From NCBI RefSeq assembly GCF_024494355.1, contig NZ_JAKNQY010000019.1, forward strand, positions 73,610-113,454: a stretch of 39,845 nt of DNA, written 5' to 3'. Position numbers and translations under genes: made by a program. Positions within the stretch are counted from its first letter, which is position 1. The number at the start of each line of letters is the position of its first letter. Below the pieces are notes generated by a model. The model was not told where the DNA came from. It was given only the letters and a program-made list of their open reading frames with translations, and did no database searches. This document shows, piece by piece, positions 1 to 7,567 of this stretch. Origin of the DNA: Pseudomonas sp. Q11. GTDB lineage: Bacteria > Pseudomonadota > Gammaproteobacteria > Pseudomonadales > Pseudomonadaceae.

Positions 1-31
1 CATCGCGAGCAACTCGCACACAAGGTGCCCC

Positions 32-586
32 ATGAACTATTTCCTGGCCCAGGCCCTGAACAATCAGTGGGCCAATCACCGACTACTCACTGCCTGTGCG
101 CAGTTGAGCGAGGCCGAATATGAGGCTCCGCGCACGGGGTTCTTCCCGTCCATCCAAGCCACCTTTTGCCACATCCTGGAAGTGGACCGCTATTACCTCA
201 CCGCCCTGGAAGGCGACCGTGACGGCCAGATAAAGGACTTCTCCCAGACCCTGGCCTTTGCCCAACTGCTGCGCAACCAAACTCAAACCGACCAGTGGCT
301 GGTGGCGTTCTGCGAAGCCCTGCGGGAAAAAGACCTCTCCCGTTTCGTCGATCTGGTGCGTGTCGACGGTGTGGTGCGCGAACGAATCGACCGGCTGCTG
401 TTGCACCTGTTCGAACATCAGATCCATCATCGTGGACAGGTCCACACCATGCTCAGCGCCGCCCACGTCGAGCCGCCGCAACTCGATGAATTCTTCCTCG
501 ACTGCGACCGCAAGTTTCGCGAAGAAGAGGAGCAGCAACTGCTGCTCGGCGAAGACCGCGTCTGGCGTAACTACCTGCCAGACTGA
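32..586 (+). CDS. DinB-family protein
   Basis: A 184-residue protein of the DinB/YfiT four-helix-bundle superfamily. These are usually metal-dependent thiol-linked enzymes or damage-inducible proteins of unknown substrate. The N-terminus (NYFLAQALNNQWANHRLL) and the segments around ATFCHILEVDRYYL and HLFEHQIHHRGQVHTML are the usual DinB signature. Histidines in the 'CHIL' helix and the 'EHQIHHRGQ' helix are the expected metal triad. Length is normal. An AAGGTG ribosome site lies just before the ATG. It is followed by DUF6152 and DUF6644 genes on the same strand (26 bases to the next start), so it may be the first gene of a three-gene unit. The substrate cannot be read from the sequence. Confidence 0.88.
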   Translation: MNYFLAQALNNQWANHRLLTACAQLSEAEYEAPRTGFFPSIQATFCHILEVDRYYLTALEGDRDGQIKDFSQTLAFAQLLRNQTQTDQWLVAFCEALREKDLSRFVDLVRVDGVVRERIDRLLLHLFEHQIHHRGQVHTMLSAAHVEPPQLDEFFLDCDRKFREEEEQQLLLGEDRVWRNYLPD

Positions 587-612
587 ACCGATGATCCAAC
601 AGGAGACCTGCC

Positions 613-963
613 ATGAAACACATACTGGGTTGCATCGGCTTATCGTTGATGCTGGTGGCAACGACCGTTCTGGCCCATCACGGCTGGAGCGAGTACGACA
701 CTGACAACGCCCTGCAACTCAGCGGAACGATAGAAGAATCCGGCTATTCGCACCCCCATGGCTTCGTGCGCCTGAAAACGGCGGACAAAACCTGGACCGT
801 GGTCCTCGCCCCGCCGTCACGCATGGAGAACCGAGGCCTGAGCAAGGACATGCTCAAGCCTGGCACTCAGGTGGGCGTGGCCGGCTATGCAAACCGCAAC
901 AAACCCGATGAGTTGCGCGCAGAACGCATCACCGTCGACAACAAGACCGTCGAGTTGCGCTGA
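613..963 (+). CDS. DUF6152-family secreted protein
   Basis: A 116-residue exported protein. A signal peptide of about 21 residues (hydrophobic run to VLA) is followed by a mature start HHGWSEYDTDNA, which matches the DUF6152 family; function is unknown. If signal peptidase cuts after VLA, the mature protein begins with two histidines. That is reminiscent of the N-terminal histidine of copper 'histidine brace' proteins (CopC, LPMO), but it is only suggestive. The rest predicts a small beta barrel (LSGTIEES, HGFVRLKTADKTWTVVLAP, GTQVGVAGYANRN), like an OB-fold. The stop overlaps the start of the next gene by one base (TGATG), so the two are translationally coupled. Confidence 0.85.
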   Translation: MKHILGCIGLSLMLVATTVLAHHGWSEYDTDNALQLSGTIEESGYSHPHGFVRLKTADKTWTVVLAPPSRMENRGLSKDMLKPGTQVGVAGYANRNKPDELRAERITVDNKTVELR

Positions 964-1469
964 TGCAGGCCATCGAGGCAGGCAACGACCCGCAGGGCTG
1001 GCTGGACCAACTGGAGGGTTCGTCCCTGGCGGTGGCCATGCGCGGCGAGCTGTGGCTCTACCCGTTGGTGGAGGTGGTACACATCATCGGATTTTCGCTG
1101 CTGGTGGGCGCGGTGGTGATGTTCGATCTGCGGGTGCTTGGGGTGTCCAAGGACATTGCCGTGACGGCGTTGGCCCGCCATCTACTGCCGTGGGCCCTTG
1201 CGGCCCTGCTATTGATCGTGCCCGCCGGCTTGATGATGTTCAGCGCCCATCCCCATGACTTCGCCGGCAACGGCGTGTTTATCCTCAAGCTGTGCCTGAT
1301 TGCGACAGCGGGCCTCAACGCCCTGGTGTTTCACCTCGGCATTTATCGCACGGTCAGCCAATGGAACACCGCCAGCGCGGCACCAGGACTGGCAAAAGCG
1401 CAGGCGGTGCTGTCCGTGGCGGTATGGTTCGCGGTGGTGTTGTGTGGGCGTTTGCTGGCCTATACCTGA
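963..1469 (+). CDS. DUF6644-family integral membrane protein
   Basis: A 168-residue membrane protein with four predicted hydrophobic segments: around LYPLVEVVHIIGFSLLVGAVVMF, LLPWALAALLLIVPAGLMMF, FILKLCLIATAGLNALVF and AVLSVAVWFAVVLCGRLLAY. The conserved VEVVHIIGFSLLVG start and the HPHDFAGN loop fit DUF6644. Histidines in or near membrane segments (VVHII, SAHPHDF, VFHLG) could bind haem or metal, but this is not established. It is translationally coupled to the DUF6152 gene, a pairing seen in other proteobacteria, so the secreted and membrane proteins probably act together. It ends 18 bases before a convergent gene. Confidence 0.83.
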   Translation: MQAIEAGNDPQGWLDQLEGSSLAVAMRGELWLYPLVEVVHIIGFSLLVGAVVMFDLRVLGVSKDIAVTALARHLLPWALAALLLIVPAGLMMFSAHPHDFAGNGVFILKLCLIATAGLNALVFHLGIYRTVSQWNTASAAPGLAKAQAVLSVAVWFAVVLCGRLLAYT

Positions 1470-1487
1470 AGGCGGCTCTGCGTTGCT

Positions 1488-1817
1488 TCATCTTCGCGCC
1501 AGCGCATGCCGCACGCACTGTTCGTAGTAAGTCTGTTTGATGGCGGCGGGCTTGAGACGTGAAGCGCTGTTATAGGTCTGCTCGGTGATACCCAGGGCGG
1601 TCATGCGCATCCATGGCCGGGGGAACTTGCGCACCTGCAACCTCTTGCGCGCGCCATACAGACTGATCCCGGAGAGTTTCGACGCCTGGGCGCCAGCGGC
1701 AATGTCCGAACCCCAGCGGCATACCGATTGCTGGTTTTTCGCCAGTGCCTTTGCCTGAGCTTCAAACGAAACGACGACCAGGAAAAACGTCACCACGACC
1801 CACATAGAAATCCGCAT
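1488..1817 (-). CDS. small secreted protein of unknown function
   Basis: A 109-residue protein with a clear signal peptide (MRISMWVVVTFFLVVVSFEAQA, cut near AQA). The mature part is basic, with two cysteines (SVCRWGSD near the start and YYEQCVRH near the end) that may form a disulfide. The conserved-looking centre reads LYGARKRLQVRKFPRPWMRM. The open frame extends upstream to 1952, but that extension runs into a REP palindrome and lacks a signal peptide, so I start at the ATG ending at 1817. A second ATG four codons further in is also possible. I do not recognise a named family. Confidence 0.65.
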   Translation of the reverse strand: MRISMWVVVTFFLVVVSFEAQAKALAKNQQSVCRWGSDIAAGAQASKLSGISLYGARKRLQVRKFPRPWMRMTALGITEQTYNSASRLKPAAIKQTYYEQCVRHALARR

Positions 1818-1918
1818 AGGTTTGTCGCCCAACTTTCTGAAATAAAAGAAGTTTGACAACGTTGGAAAGAGCAAGGGGCCAGCACGGCTACGCAACTCCA
1901 TATAGAGAAATTTTTTCT

Positions 1919-2010
1919 CTGTGGGAGCAAGGCTTGCCCGCGATAGCCGCACCGCGGTCGAACAACTGAACCGCGTTATCGTTCATCGCGGGCAATCCTT
2001 GCTCCCACAG
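1919..2010. repeat. REPIN (inverted REP pair), GTGGGAGC family
   Basis: Two inverted REP units: CTGTGGGAGCAAGGCTTGCC at the left end and its near reverse complement ending GCTCCCACAG at 2010, with about 40 bases of unrelated spacer. Same family as the copies at 3313, 5993 and 7461. It lies between the small secreted gene and dipZ. Confidence 0.85.
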
Positions 2011-2045
2011 ATCCCCTCACCACAAGCAAGCTCCCTCGTCACGGG

Positions 2046-3257
2046 TTACTGGCTCGCCTTGGCTTCCTGCAACAACTGCTGGATCACCTGCTCCTGCTCG
2101 CCATAGCGTCCCTCGCCAAAGTGGCTGTAGCGCACCTGTCCCTTGGCATCGATGAAGTAGTGGGCGGGCCAGTACTGGTTGTTGAAGGCGCGCCAGATTG
2201 CATATTGGTTGTCGATCGCCACCGGGTAGTTGATCCCCAGTTTGCGAACCTGCTCGCGCACGTTGTCGATGATCTTCTCGTAGCCGTATTCCGGCGTGTG
2301 CACGCCGATCACCACCAGCCCATCTTTCTCATACTTGCGCGCCCAATCGTTCACATAGGGCAACGTGCGCTGGCAGTTGATGCAGTCATAGGTCCAGAAA
2401 TCCACCAGAACCACCTTGCCCCGCAGCGACTCGCTGCTCAACGGTGGCGAGTTCAACCATTGCACGGCGCCTTCCAGTGGCGGCATGTTGCCCTGAGGCT
2501 GAAGCGATTCCAGGGGTGCTGCGCTGGCCTTTTCGACCAGGTAATCGATGACCTTGGGCACATTCTTCAGTAACCCCTGCTCCAGGGTCGTAGCCCCTTG
2601 GGAGGAGGTACTGGCCAACAGCCGATCATCGGCACCCGTGCCAATCGCCACAGCCGCCAGCAAGACCACAACACCGGTGCCCCGGCGCAGCCAAGTGGTG
2701 ATCGGCAATGAGAGCTTGAGGCGGTCGGCCAATCCGCGCCCGGCCAGGATCAGCACACCCAGCGACAAGGCACTGCCCAGCCCGTAAGCGAGCAGCAGCA
2801 GGCTGGTTTCAGCGCTCGCGCCTTGCAGCATGGCCCCGGTCAGAATCACCCCGAGTATCGGCCCGGCGCACGGCGCCCAGAGCAACCCGGTGGCGACCCC
2901 GATCAGCACCGAGGCCACCGGCCCGGCCATCCGTCCGGCGCCGGCATCAATACGGTTGCCCAGGCTCACCAGCGGTCGCGCCAGCCATATACCGACGCGG
3001 CTGAACATCAACGACAAGGCAAACAGCACCATCACCCACAGGGCAACTTGCCGGCCAACGCTGCTGGCTCGCACGACCCACTCACTGCTGACCACCGCCA
3101 GGCTCGAAACCAGGGCAAACGTCAGTACCATGCCGGCCAGCGTCAGCAGGACCGAGCCCCGCGAGCGATTGGCCCGGGCAAACAGAAACGGCACCACCGG
3201 AAGGATGCAGGGACTGAGGATCGTCAGGATCCCGCCCAGAAAAGCGATCAGAAGCAT
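2046..3257 (-). CDS. dipZ: DipZ-type fusion: CcdA-like thiol transporter plus periplasmic redoxin
   Basis: A 403-residue protein that moves reducing power across the inner membrane to periplasmic thiols. The N-terminal part (residues about 1-205) is a CcdA/DsbD-beta-like membrane domain with the paired cysteines in SPCILP (C17) and APCAGP (C130). After a linker (about 215-260) comes an AhpC/TSA-thioredoxin-like domain with a CINC active site (C292, C295) in FWTYDCINCQRTLPY. Partners are likely cytochrome c maturation factors or other oxidised periplasmic proteins. A GAGGTG ribosome site precedes the ATG. The upstream neighbour on the same strand is a DUF2790 gene, separated by a REPIN. The family assignment is firm; the physiological client is not shown. 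Confidence 0.9.
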   Translation of the reverse strand: MLLIAFLGGILTILSPCILPVVPFLFARANRSRGSVLLTLAGMVLTFALVSSLAVVSSEWVVRASSVGRQVALWVMVLFALSLMFSRVGIWLARPLVSLGNRIDAGAGRMAGPVASVLIGVATGLLWAPCAGPILGVILTGAMLQGASAETSLLLLAYGLGSALSLGVLILAGRGLADRLKLSLPITTWLRRGTGVVVLLAAVAIGTGADDRLLASTSSQGATTLEQGLLKNVPKVIDYLVEKASAAPLESLQPQGNMPPLEGAVQWLNSPPLSSESLRGKVVLVDFWTYDCINCQRTLPYVNDWARKYEKDGLVVIGVHTPEYGYEKIIDNVREQVRKLGINYPVAIDNQYAIWRAFNNQYWPAHYFIDAKGQVRYSHFGEGRYGEQEQVIQQLLQEAKASQ

Positions 3258-3312
3258 GGCAACACCTCAACGGTAGGTAGATAGACAGAACACACCAAAT
3301 CGGGCGGCGCCT

Positions 3313-3404
3313 CTGTGGGAGCAAAGCTTGCTCGCGATAAACGACGACGCGGTTATTGCCAGGAATCGAGGCGCCTGCATCGCGAGCAAGCTTTGCTCCC
3401 ACAG
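3313..3404. repeat. REPIN, GTGGGAGC family
   Basis: Inverted REP pair with left arm CTGTGGGAGCAAAGCTTGCT and right arm AGCAAGCTTTGCTCCCACAG. The arms are perfect complements and can form a long hairpin. It lies between dipZ and the DUF2790 gene, so it could damp read-through from one to the other. Confidence 0.87.
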
Positions 3405-3436
3405 ATTTACTGTCACAGGTTGGCTGCCACGGCGAG

Positions 3437-3700
3437 TCAGTTCTGGTTGCTGCAGTTGTCAGCCAACTTGCGATAGTCCAGCGCCTGCTTGTGGCCCGCT
3501 GAGTCAAGGTAGGTCATGCGGGCATTCACCACGCCGCAGGTCGGGTTCGGATCTTCGCTGAACGACAGGACCTTCTGGATATCCAGGTGGGTGCCGTAGG
3601 CGTAGGTCTGAGCCTGGACGTGACTCTCGGCCCGGGCCGATAAGGTGCAGATGTTCAGCGCGGCGAAGAGGCAGGCGGCGTAGACGGCTTTGGTGTTCAT
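3437..3700 (-). CDS. DUF2790 periplasmic protein
   Basis: An 87-residue exported protein. The signal peptide ends near LSARA. The mature part shows the DUF2790 pattern TYAYGTHLDIQKVLSFSED, followed by CGVVNARMTYLDSAGHKQALDYRKLADNC. Two cysteines (CGVV and DNC) probably form a disulfide. The family is common in Pseudomonas, often in several copies, with no settled function. A longer frame up to 3934 exists but overlaps the divergent promoter region; the ATG ending at 3700 has a GAGG site and a signal peptide. It shares its upstream region, with the GTGTATC half-sites, with the divergent response-regulator gene. Confidence 0.85.
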   Translation of the reverse strand: MNTKAVYAACLFAALNICTLSARAESHVQAQTYAYGTHLDIQKVLSFSEDPNPTCGVVNARMTYLDSAGHKQALDYRKLADNCSNQN

Positions 3701-3785
3701 GGCGGTATCCTCGATGCATTCAATGGGTGTGTTTTTCGGCCGGGGCGTGTTGTGCCGCCTCGATGGATGCCATTGAATGCCCTTG

Positions 3786-3864
3786 AGGTATCGCGTCTGT
3801 ATCGGGTAACGCGGCTTTTTGAATCCCTGTGTATCCGCCGCGCGCCAGATACACTGCAATACAA
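3786..3864. promoter_or_regulatory. Putative operator with GTATC tandem half-sites and GTGTATC/GATACAC inverted repeat
   Basis: GGTATC (around 3787) and TGTATC (around 3798) are spaced 11 bases apart. GTGTATC (3829-3835) faces GATACAC (3848-3854) across 12 bases, followed by AATACAA about 10 bases on. Tandem half-sites one helical turn apart suit an OmpR-family regulator. The site lies between the divergent DUF2790 and response-regulator genes, and the same words recur at 9849-9927. Binding is inference. Confidence 0.55.
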
Positions 3865-3932
3865 ACCGTCTCGAGCCGGGCCGGCCGGCGTCTGTAGACT
3901 GATCACACCGAAACGCCAAGGGGCAGAACACC

Positions 3933-4673
3933 ATGGATCACGTCGATCATGTGTTGATCGTGGATGACGATCGCGAAATCAGAGAGCTGGTAGGCAACTA
4001 CCTGAAAAAGAACGGCCTGCGTACCACCGTGGTTGCCGATGGCCGGCAGATGCGCGCCTTTCTGGAGACCACCCCGGTGGACCTGATCGTGCTGGACATC
4101 ATGATGCCGGGCGATGATGGCCTGGTGCTGTGCCGGGAACTGCGCGCTGGCAAACACAAGGCCACGCCGGTGCTGATGCTCACCGCCCGCAACGATGAAA
4201 CCGACCGCATCATCGGCCTGGAAATGGGCGCCGACGACTACCTGGTCAAACCCTTCGCCGCCCGGGAGTTGCTGGCGCGGATCAATGCCGTGCTGCGGCG
4301 TACCCGCATGTTGCCACCCAACCTGGTCGTCACCGAAAGCGGTCGCCTGCTGGCGTTCGGTCGCTGGCGCCTGGACACCACCGCCCGGCATCTGCTGGAC
4401 ACCGACGGCACGATGGTCGCCCTGAGCGGTGCCGAATATCGCCTGTTGCGAGTGTTCCTCGACCACCCGCAGCGGGTGCTCAATCGCGATCAGTTGCTGA
4501 ACCTGACCCAGGGCCGGGACGCTGACCTGTTCGATCGCTCCATCGACCTGCTGGTCAGCCGCCTGCGTCAACGGCTGCTGGATGATGCCCGGGAGCCCGC
4601 CTACATCAAGACCGTGCGCAGCGAAGGTTATGTGTTCGCGCTGCCGGTGGAGATCCTTGAGGCTTCGGTATGA
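3933..4673 (+). CDS. OmpR-family response regulator
   Basis: A 246-residue DNA-binding response regulator. The receiver domain (about 5-120) has the acidic pocket D11-D13, phosphoacceptor D55 in LIVLDIMMPG, T84 and K106 in DYLVKPF. The C-terminal winged helix (about 145-240) has the OmpR pattern ALSGAEYRLLRVFLDHPQ and SRLRQRLLDD, ending in IKTVRSEGYVF. An AAGGGG site precedes the ATG. Its stop overlaps the kinase start (ATGA at 4670), so the pair is co-translated. The specific regulon is unknown. The repeated GTGTATC words in its own promoter and in front of hvfA make it the best local candidate to bind them. Confidence 0.93.
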   Translation: MDHVDHVLIVDDDREIRELVGNYLKKNGLRTTVVADGRQMRAFLETTPVDLIVLDIMMPGDDGLVLCRELRAGKHKATPVLMLTARNDETDRIIGLEMGADDYLVKPFAARELLARINAVLRRTRMLPPNLVVTESGRLLAFGRWRLDTTARHLLDTDGTMVALSGAEYRLLRVFLDHPQRVLNRDQLLNLTQGRDADLFDRSIDLLVSRLRQRLLDDAREPAYIKTVRSEGYVFALPVEILEASV

Positions 4674-5980
4674 CCCTGTCGCTACGCTGGCCGCGCACCC
4701 TGGCCTCGCGCCTGTCGCTGATCTTCCTGATCGGGCTGATCCTGGCCCAGGGCCTGTCGTTCGGCGCCCAGTACTACGAGCGCTACCAGAGCGCCAAGAC
4801 CACCATGCTCGGCAACCTGGAAACCGACGTCTCGACCTCCGTGGCCATTCTCGATCGTTTGCCGGCTGCCGAGCGCCAGGCCTGGTTGCCGAGACTCGCC
4901 CGACGCAACTATGGCTACTTGCTCGATGAAGGTCAGCCAGGCCAGCGAATGCTTCCTGACAACGCGCCGGTGTCGGTGAGTTCGATCCAGGAGGCCATCG
5001 GCCACGCCTACGCCCTGACGTTCACCAACATTCCCGGACCGCATCAGCACTACCAGGCCCACCTGCGCCTGGCCGACGACAGCCCGCTGACCATCGACGT
5101 GCGGCCGGCGATGATGCCCCTCTCCCCCTGGCTCCCGGTGGTGTTGCTGGGGCAACTGGCGCTGTTGATCGGCTGCACCTGGCTGGCCGTGCGCATCGCC
5201 GTCGGTCCTCTGACCCGTCTGGCCCAGGCAGTTGAAACCCTGGACCCGAATGCCCACAGCGTACGCCTGGACGAAAAAGGCCCGACCGAAGTGGTCCATG
5301 CCGCCAAGGCGTTCAATGCCATGCAGGACCGTATCGCCGCCTACCTCAAGGAACGCATGCAGTTGCTGGCGGCGATTTCCCATGACTTGCAGACGCCCAT
5401 CACACGTATGAAGCTGCGCGCCGAATTCATGGACGACGGCATCGAAAAGGACAAACTGTGCAGCGACCTGAGTGAAATGGAGCACCTGGTGCGCGAAGGC
5501 GTGGCCTATGCCCGCAGCATTCATGGGGCCACCGAAGCCAGCTGCCGCATCAACCTGGATGCGTTTCTCGATAGCCTGGTGTTCGACTATCAGGACACCG
5601 GGCAGGACGTGCAGTTGTCCGGGAAAAATGCCGCGGTCATCGACACCCGGCCCCATGCCCTGCGCCGGGTACTGGTCAACCTGGTGGACAACGCCTTGAA
5701 GTTCGGCGGCGCGGCGCAGATCCAGGTGCAACCTGCCGACAACGGGCAACTGATGATCCAGGTGCTGGACCGTGGTCCCGGCATCAATGAGCAGGAGCTG
5801 GCCGAGGTGCTCAAACCCTTCTACCGGGTGGAAAACTCGCGTAACAGAGAGACCGGTGGGACCGGATTGGGGCTGGCCATCGCCCAGCAACTGACGATCG
5901 CCATGGGCGGTTCGCTGACCTTGAGCAATCGTGACGGCGGCGGGTTGTGTGCCGAGTTGCGGCTGAGGGTCGAAAGTTAA
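4670..5980 (+). CDS. Sensor histidine kinase
   Basis: A 436-residue HAMP-type histidine kinase paired with the regulator just upstream. It has a membrane helix at about 14-34, a periplasmic sensor loop at about 35-150, a second helix at about 154-175, HAMP, HisKA with H238 in AAISHDLQTPITR, and an HATPase domain with the N box (N337, N341 in LVNLVDNALKF), G1 (DRGPGI near 367-372) and G2 (GGTGLGL near 396-402). All catalytic motifs are present. The sensor loop contains a histidine-rich patch (PHQHYQAH, residues 124-131) that could bind a metal ion; this is inference. A REPIN follows the stop. Confidence 0.93.
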   Translation: MTLSLRWPRTLASRLSLIFLIGLILAQGLSFGAQYYERYQSAKTTMLGNLETDVSTSVAILDRLPAAERQAWLPRLARRNYGYLLDEGQPGQRMLPDNAPVSVSSIQEAIGHAYALTFTNIPGPHQHYQAHLRLADDSPLTIDVRPAMMPLSPWLPVVLLGQLALLIGCTWLAVRIAVGPLTRLAQAVETLDPNAHSVRLDEKGPTEVVHAAKAFNAMQDRIAAYLKERMQLLAAISHDLQTPITRMKLRAEFMDDGIEKDKLCSDLSEMEHLVREGVAYARSIHGATEASCRINLDAFLDSLVFDYQDTGQDVQLSGKNAAVIDTRPHALRRVLVNLVDNALKFGGAAQIQVQPADNGQLMIQVLDRGPGINEQELAEVLKPFYRVENSRNRETGGTGLGLAIAQQLTIAMGGSLTLSNRDGGGLCAELRLRVES

Positions 5981-5992
5981 CGGGCAACCAAA

Positions 5993-6083
5993 CTGTGGGA
6001 GCGGGCTTGCTCGCGAAGGCGTCGGCACGTTCAACAATGATGTAGCCTGACAGTCCGCTATCGCGAGCAGGCTCGCTCCCACA
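5993..6083. repeat. REPIN, GTGGGAGC family
   Basis: Left arm CTGTGGGAGCGGGCTTGCTC and right arm GAGCAGGCTCGCTCCCACA, with about 45 bases between. It directly follows the kinase stop and may act as its 3' hairpin. Confidence 0.85.
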
Positions 6084-6117
6084 AAGGTTCAACCCAGGCT
6101 TCAATGTTATCGGGCTT

Positions 6118-6184
6118 TGTATGCCAATGTGTCCGCCACAGGCAGGGGTACACAGGCTTGCAAACAGCCGCATTGCAGACACAC
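6118..6184. promoter_or_regulatory. Weak putative copy of the GTGTATC-type operator
   Basis: The region ahead of the ferric-reductase-like gene has TTGTATG (6118-6124), GGTACAC (6147-6153, one mismatch to GATACAC) and GACACAC (6178-6184, one mismatch). The last two are 31 bases apart, about three helical turns. The match is weaker than at 3786 and 9849, and the call is tentative. Confidence 0.3.
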
Positions 6185-6266
6185 CCCACTTACAGCCGTT
6201 TGAAAAACTCCCTCGTGTCCCCGGTTGCTATTCACGGCCGGGCCCTCACCCCCAAGGAGCCTTCTC

Positions 6267-6932
6267 ATGCCTGCTTCCACGTTTCGTTTCCAGGGCTGGT
6301 CGCTGTTCAGCCTGCTCGCCGCCCTGGTACTGTTGATGACCGCGCTGACCCTGGCGCTCAACCCGGACCTGACCGAGGGTGTGCGCAGCGCCATCCGCGC
6401 CACGGCCCGCTCATCCTTCGCCCTGTTTCTGCTGGCCTTCACCGCCTCGGCGTTCGCCGTGCTAGTGCCGTCGCCCCTGAGCCGGGCCCTGGTCCGCGAG
6501 CGACGTTTCATCGGATTGGCCTTCGCCTTTTCCCATCTGGTGCACGCCGTGCTGATCTACAGCTACGGCCAGCTCAACCCCGAGTTCTGGCCGGGTCGCA
6601 CCACCCTTGGCAATGTCCCCGGCTCCGTCGGCTACGTGTTCATCCTGCTGCTCGCCCTGACCTCCTTCAAAAGCACCACACGCCTGATTGGCGCCAAAGC
6701 CTGGAAACGCCTGCACGTCAGCGGTATGTGGGTGCTGGTGGCGATCTTTGCCTACTCCAACTTCAAGCGCATTCCCATGAGTGCCTGGTACGTGCTGCCC
6801 TTCGGCCTGACCTGCGCCGCCATCGCGGTCCGTCTGGTGGGCAAGCTCGCCCAGGCCAACTCGCGCCGAAAGAATTCATCCCTGTTGGGCCGCGCAGCAG
6901 CCGCTCCGGTTGCCACTGACAAACCGAACTGA
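6267..6932 (+). CDS. Ferric-reductase-like transmembrane haem protein
   Basis: A 221-residue integral membrane protein with about six hydrophobic helices, of the ferric reductase-like transmembrane (FRD/MsrQ-like) superfamily. Candidate haem b ligands are H90 and H93 (FSHLVHAVL) and H150 (KRLHVSGMW). It has no C-terminal FAD/NAD domain, so electrons would come from a partner or the quinone pool. An AAGGAG site at 6254-6259 supports the ATG at 6267 over an upstream one at 6225. The DoxX gene begins 17 bases after its stop, so the two form a unit. They converge on the hvfABC operon, with which they may be functionally linked. Confidence 0.8.
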   Translation: MPASTFRFQGWSLFSLLAALVLLMTALTLALNPDLTEGVRSAIRATARSSFALFLLAFTASAFAVLVPSPLSRALVRERRFIGLAFAFSHLVHAVLIYSYGQLNPEFWPGRTTLGNVPGSVGYVFILLLALTSFKSTTRLIGAKAWKRLHVSGMWVLVAIFAYSNFKRIPMSAWYVLPFGLTCAAIAVRLVGKLAQANSRRKNSSLLGRAAAAPVATDKPN

Positions 6933-6949
6933 GCCCTGGGGGATCGATC

Positions 6950-7444
6950 ATGTCTGCAAATGTTTTGAAAGGCCTGCGCATAACGCTCGAACAGGCGGGG
7001 ACATGGCTAGGGCCATTGGGCCTGCGCCTGTTCCTGGCCTGGGAGTTCTTCGAATCCGGTCGGGAGAAATGGCAGGGCGAAAACTGGTTTGCCCAAATCC
7101 AGGCTGCATTCCCCTTCCCCTTCAACCACCTGCCGGCCAGTTGGAACTGGGAACTGTCGATGTGGGCCGAACTGCTCTGCGCCCTCGCCCTGCTGATGGG
7201 CCTGGGCACTCGCCTTTCGGCGCTGGTATTGATGGTCGTCACGGTCGTCGCCACCGCCGCCGTGCACTGGCCGGCGGATTGGTCAACCTTGAATGAACTG
7301 GCCCAAGGGTACGCCATCACCAACAAAGGCCATGGCAACTTCAAACTGCCGTTGATCTATCTGGTGGCGTTGTTGCCGTTGGTGTTGCAGGGGGCCGGGA
7401 AGTTGAGTGTGGATGCGCTGCTCACTCGTGGATACCGCCGATAA
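6950..7444 (+). CDS. DoxX-family membrane protein (HvfX-like)
   Basis: A 164-residue protein of the DoxX superfamily. An amphipathic start is followed by the typical GLRLFLAWEFFESGREKW segment. Further membrane segments lie around LSMWAELLCALALLMGLGTRLSALVLMVVTVVATAAVHW and LPLIYLVALLPLVLQGAGKLSVDALL. DoxX proteins often accompany DUF692/DUF2063 copper-RiPP operons, where they are called HvfX. Here the gene sits on the opposite strand, converging with hvfC across a REPIN and transcribed with the haem membrane protein. The family is secure; the link to the RiPP is inference from family context and closeness. Confidence 0.85.
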   Translation: MSANVLKGLRITLEQAGTWLGPLGLRLFLAWEFFESGREKWQGENWFAQIQAAFPFPFNHLPASWNWELSMWAELLCALALLMGLGTRLSALVLMVVTVVATAAVHWPADWSTLNELAQGYAITNKGHGNFKLPLIYLVALLPLVLQGAGKLSVDALLTRGYRR

Positions 7445-7460
7445 CATTGTCTGATACATA

Positions 7461-7557
7461 CTCCTGTGGGAGCGAGCCTGCTCGCGATAGCGGTATCCCA
7501 GCCAACCTCGATGTGACTGGTCCACCGCTATCGCGAGCAGGCTCGCTCCCACAGGAG
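7461..7557. repeat. REPIN between convergent genes, probable bidirectional terminator
   Basis: Perfect arms of about 33 bases, starting CTCCTGTGGGAGCGAGCCTG and ending GCTCGCTCCCACAGGAG, around a spacer of about 31 bases. It fills the gap between the convergent DoxX and hvfC stops, so the hairpin probably ends or protects both transcripts. Confidence 0.85.
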
Positions 7558-7567
7558 GGTTCTGCGT

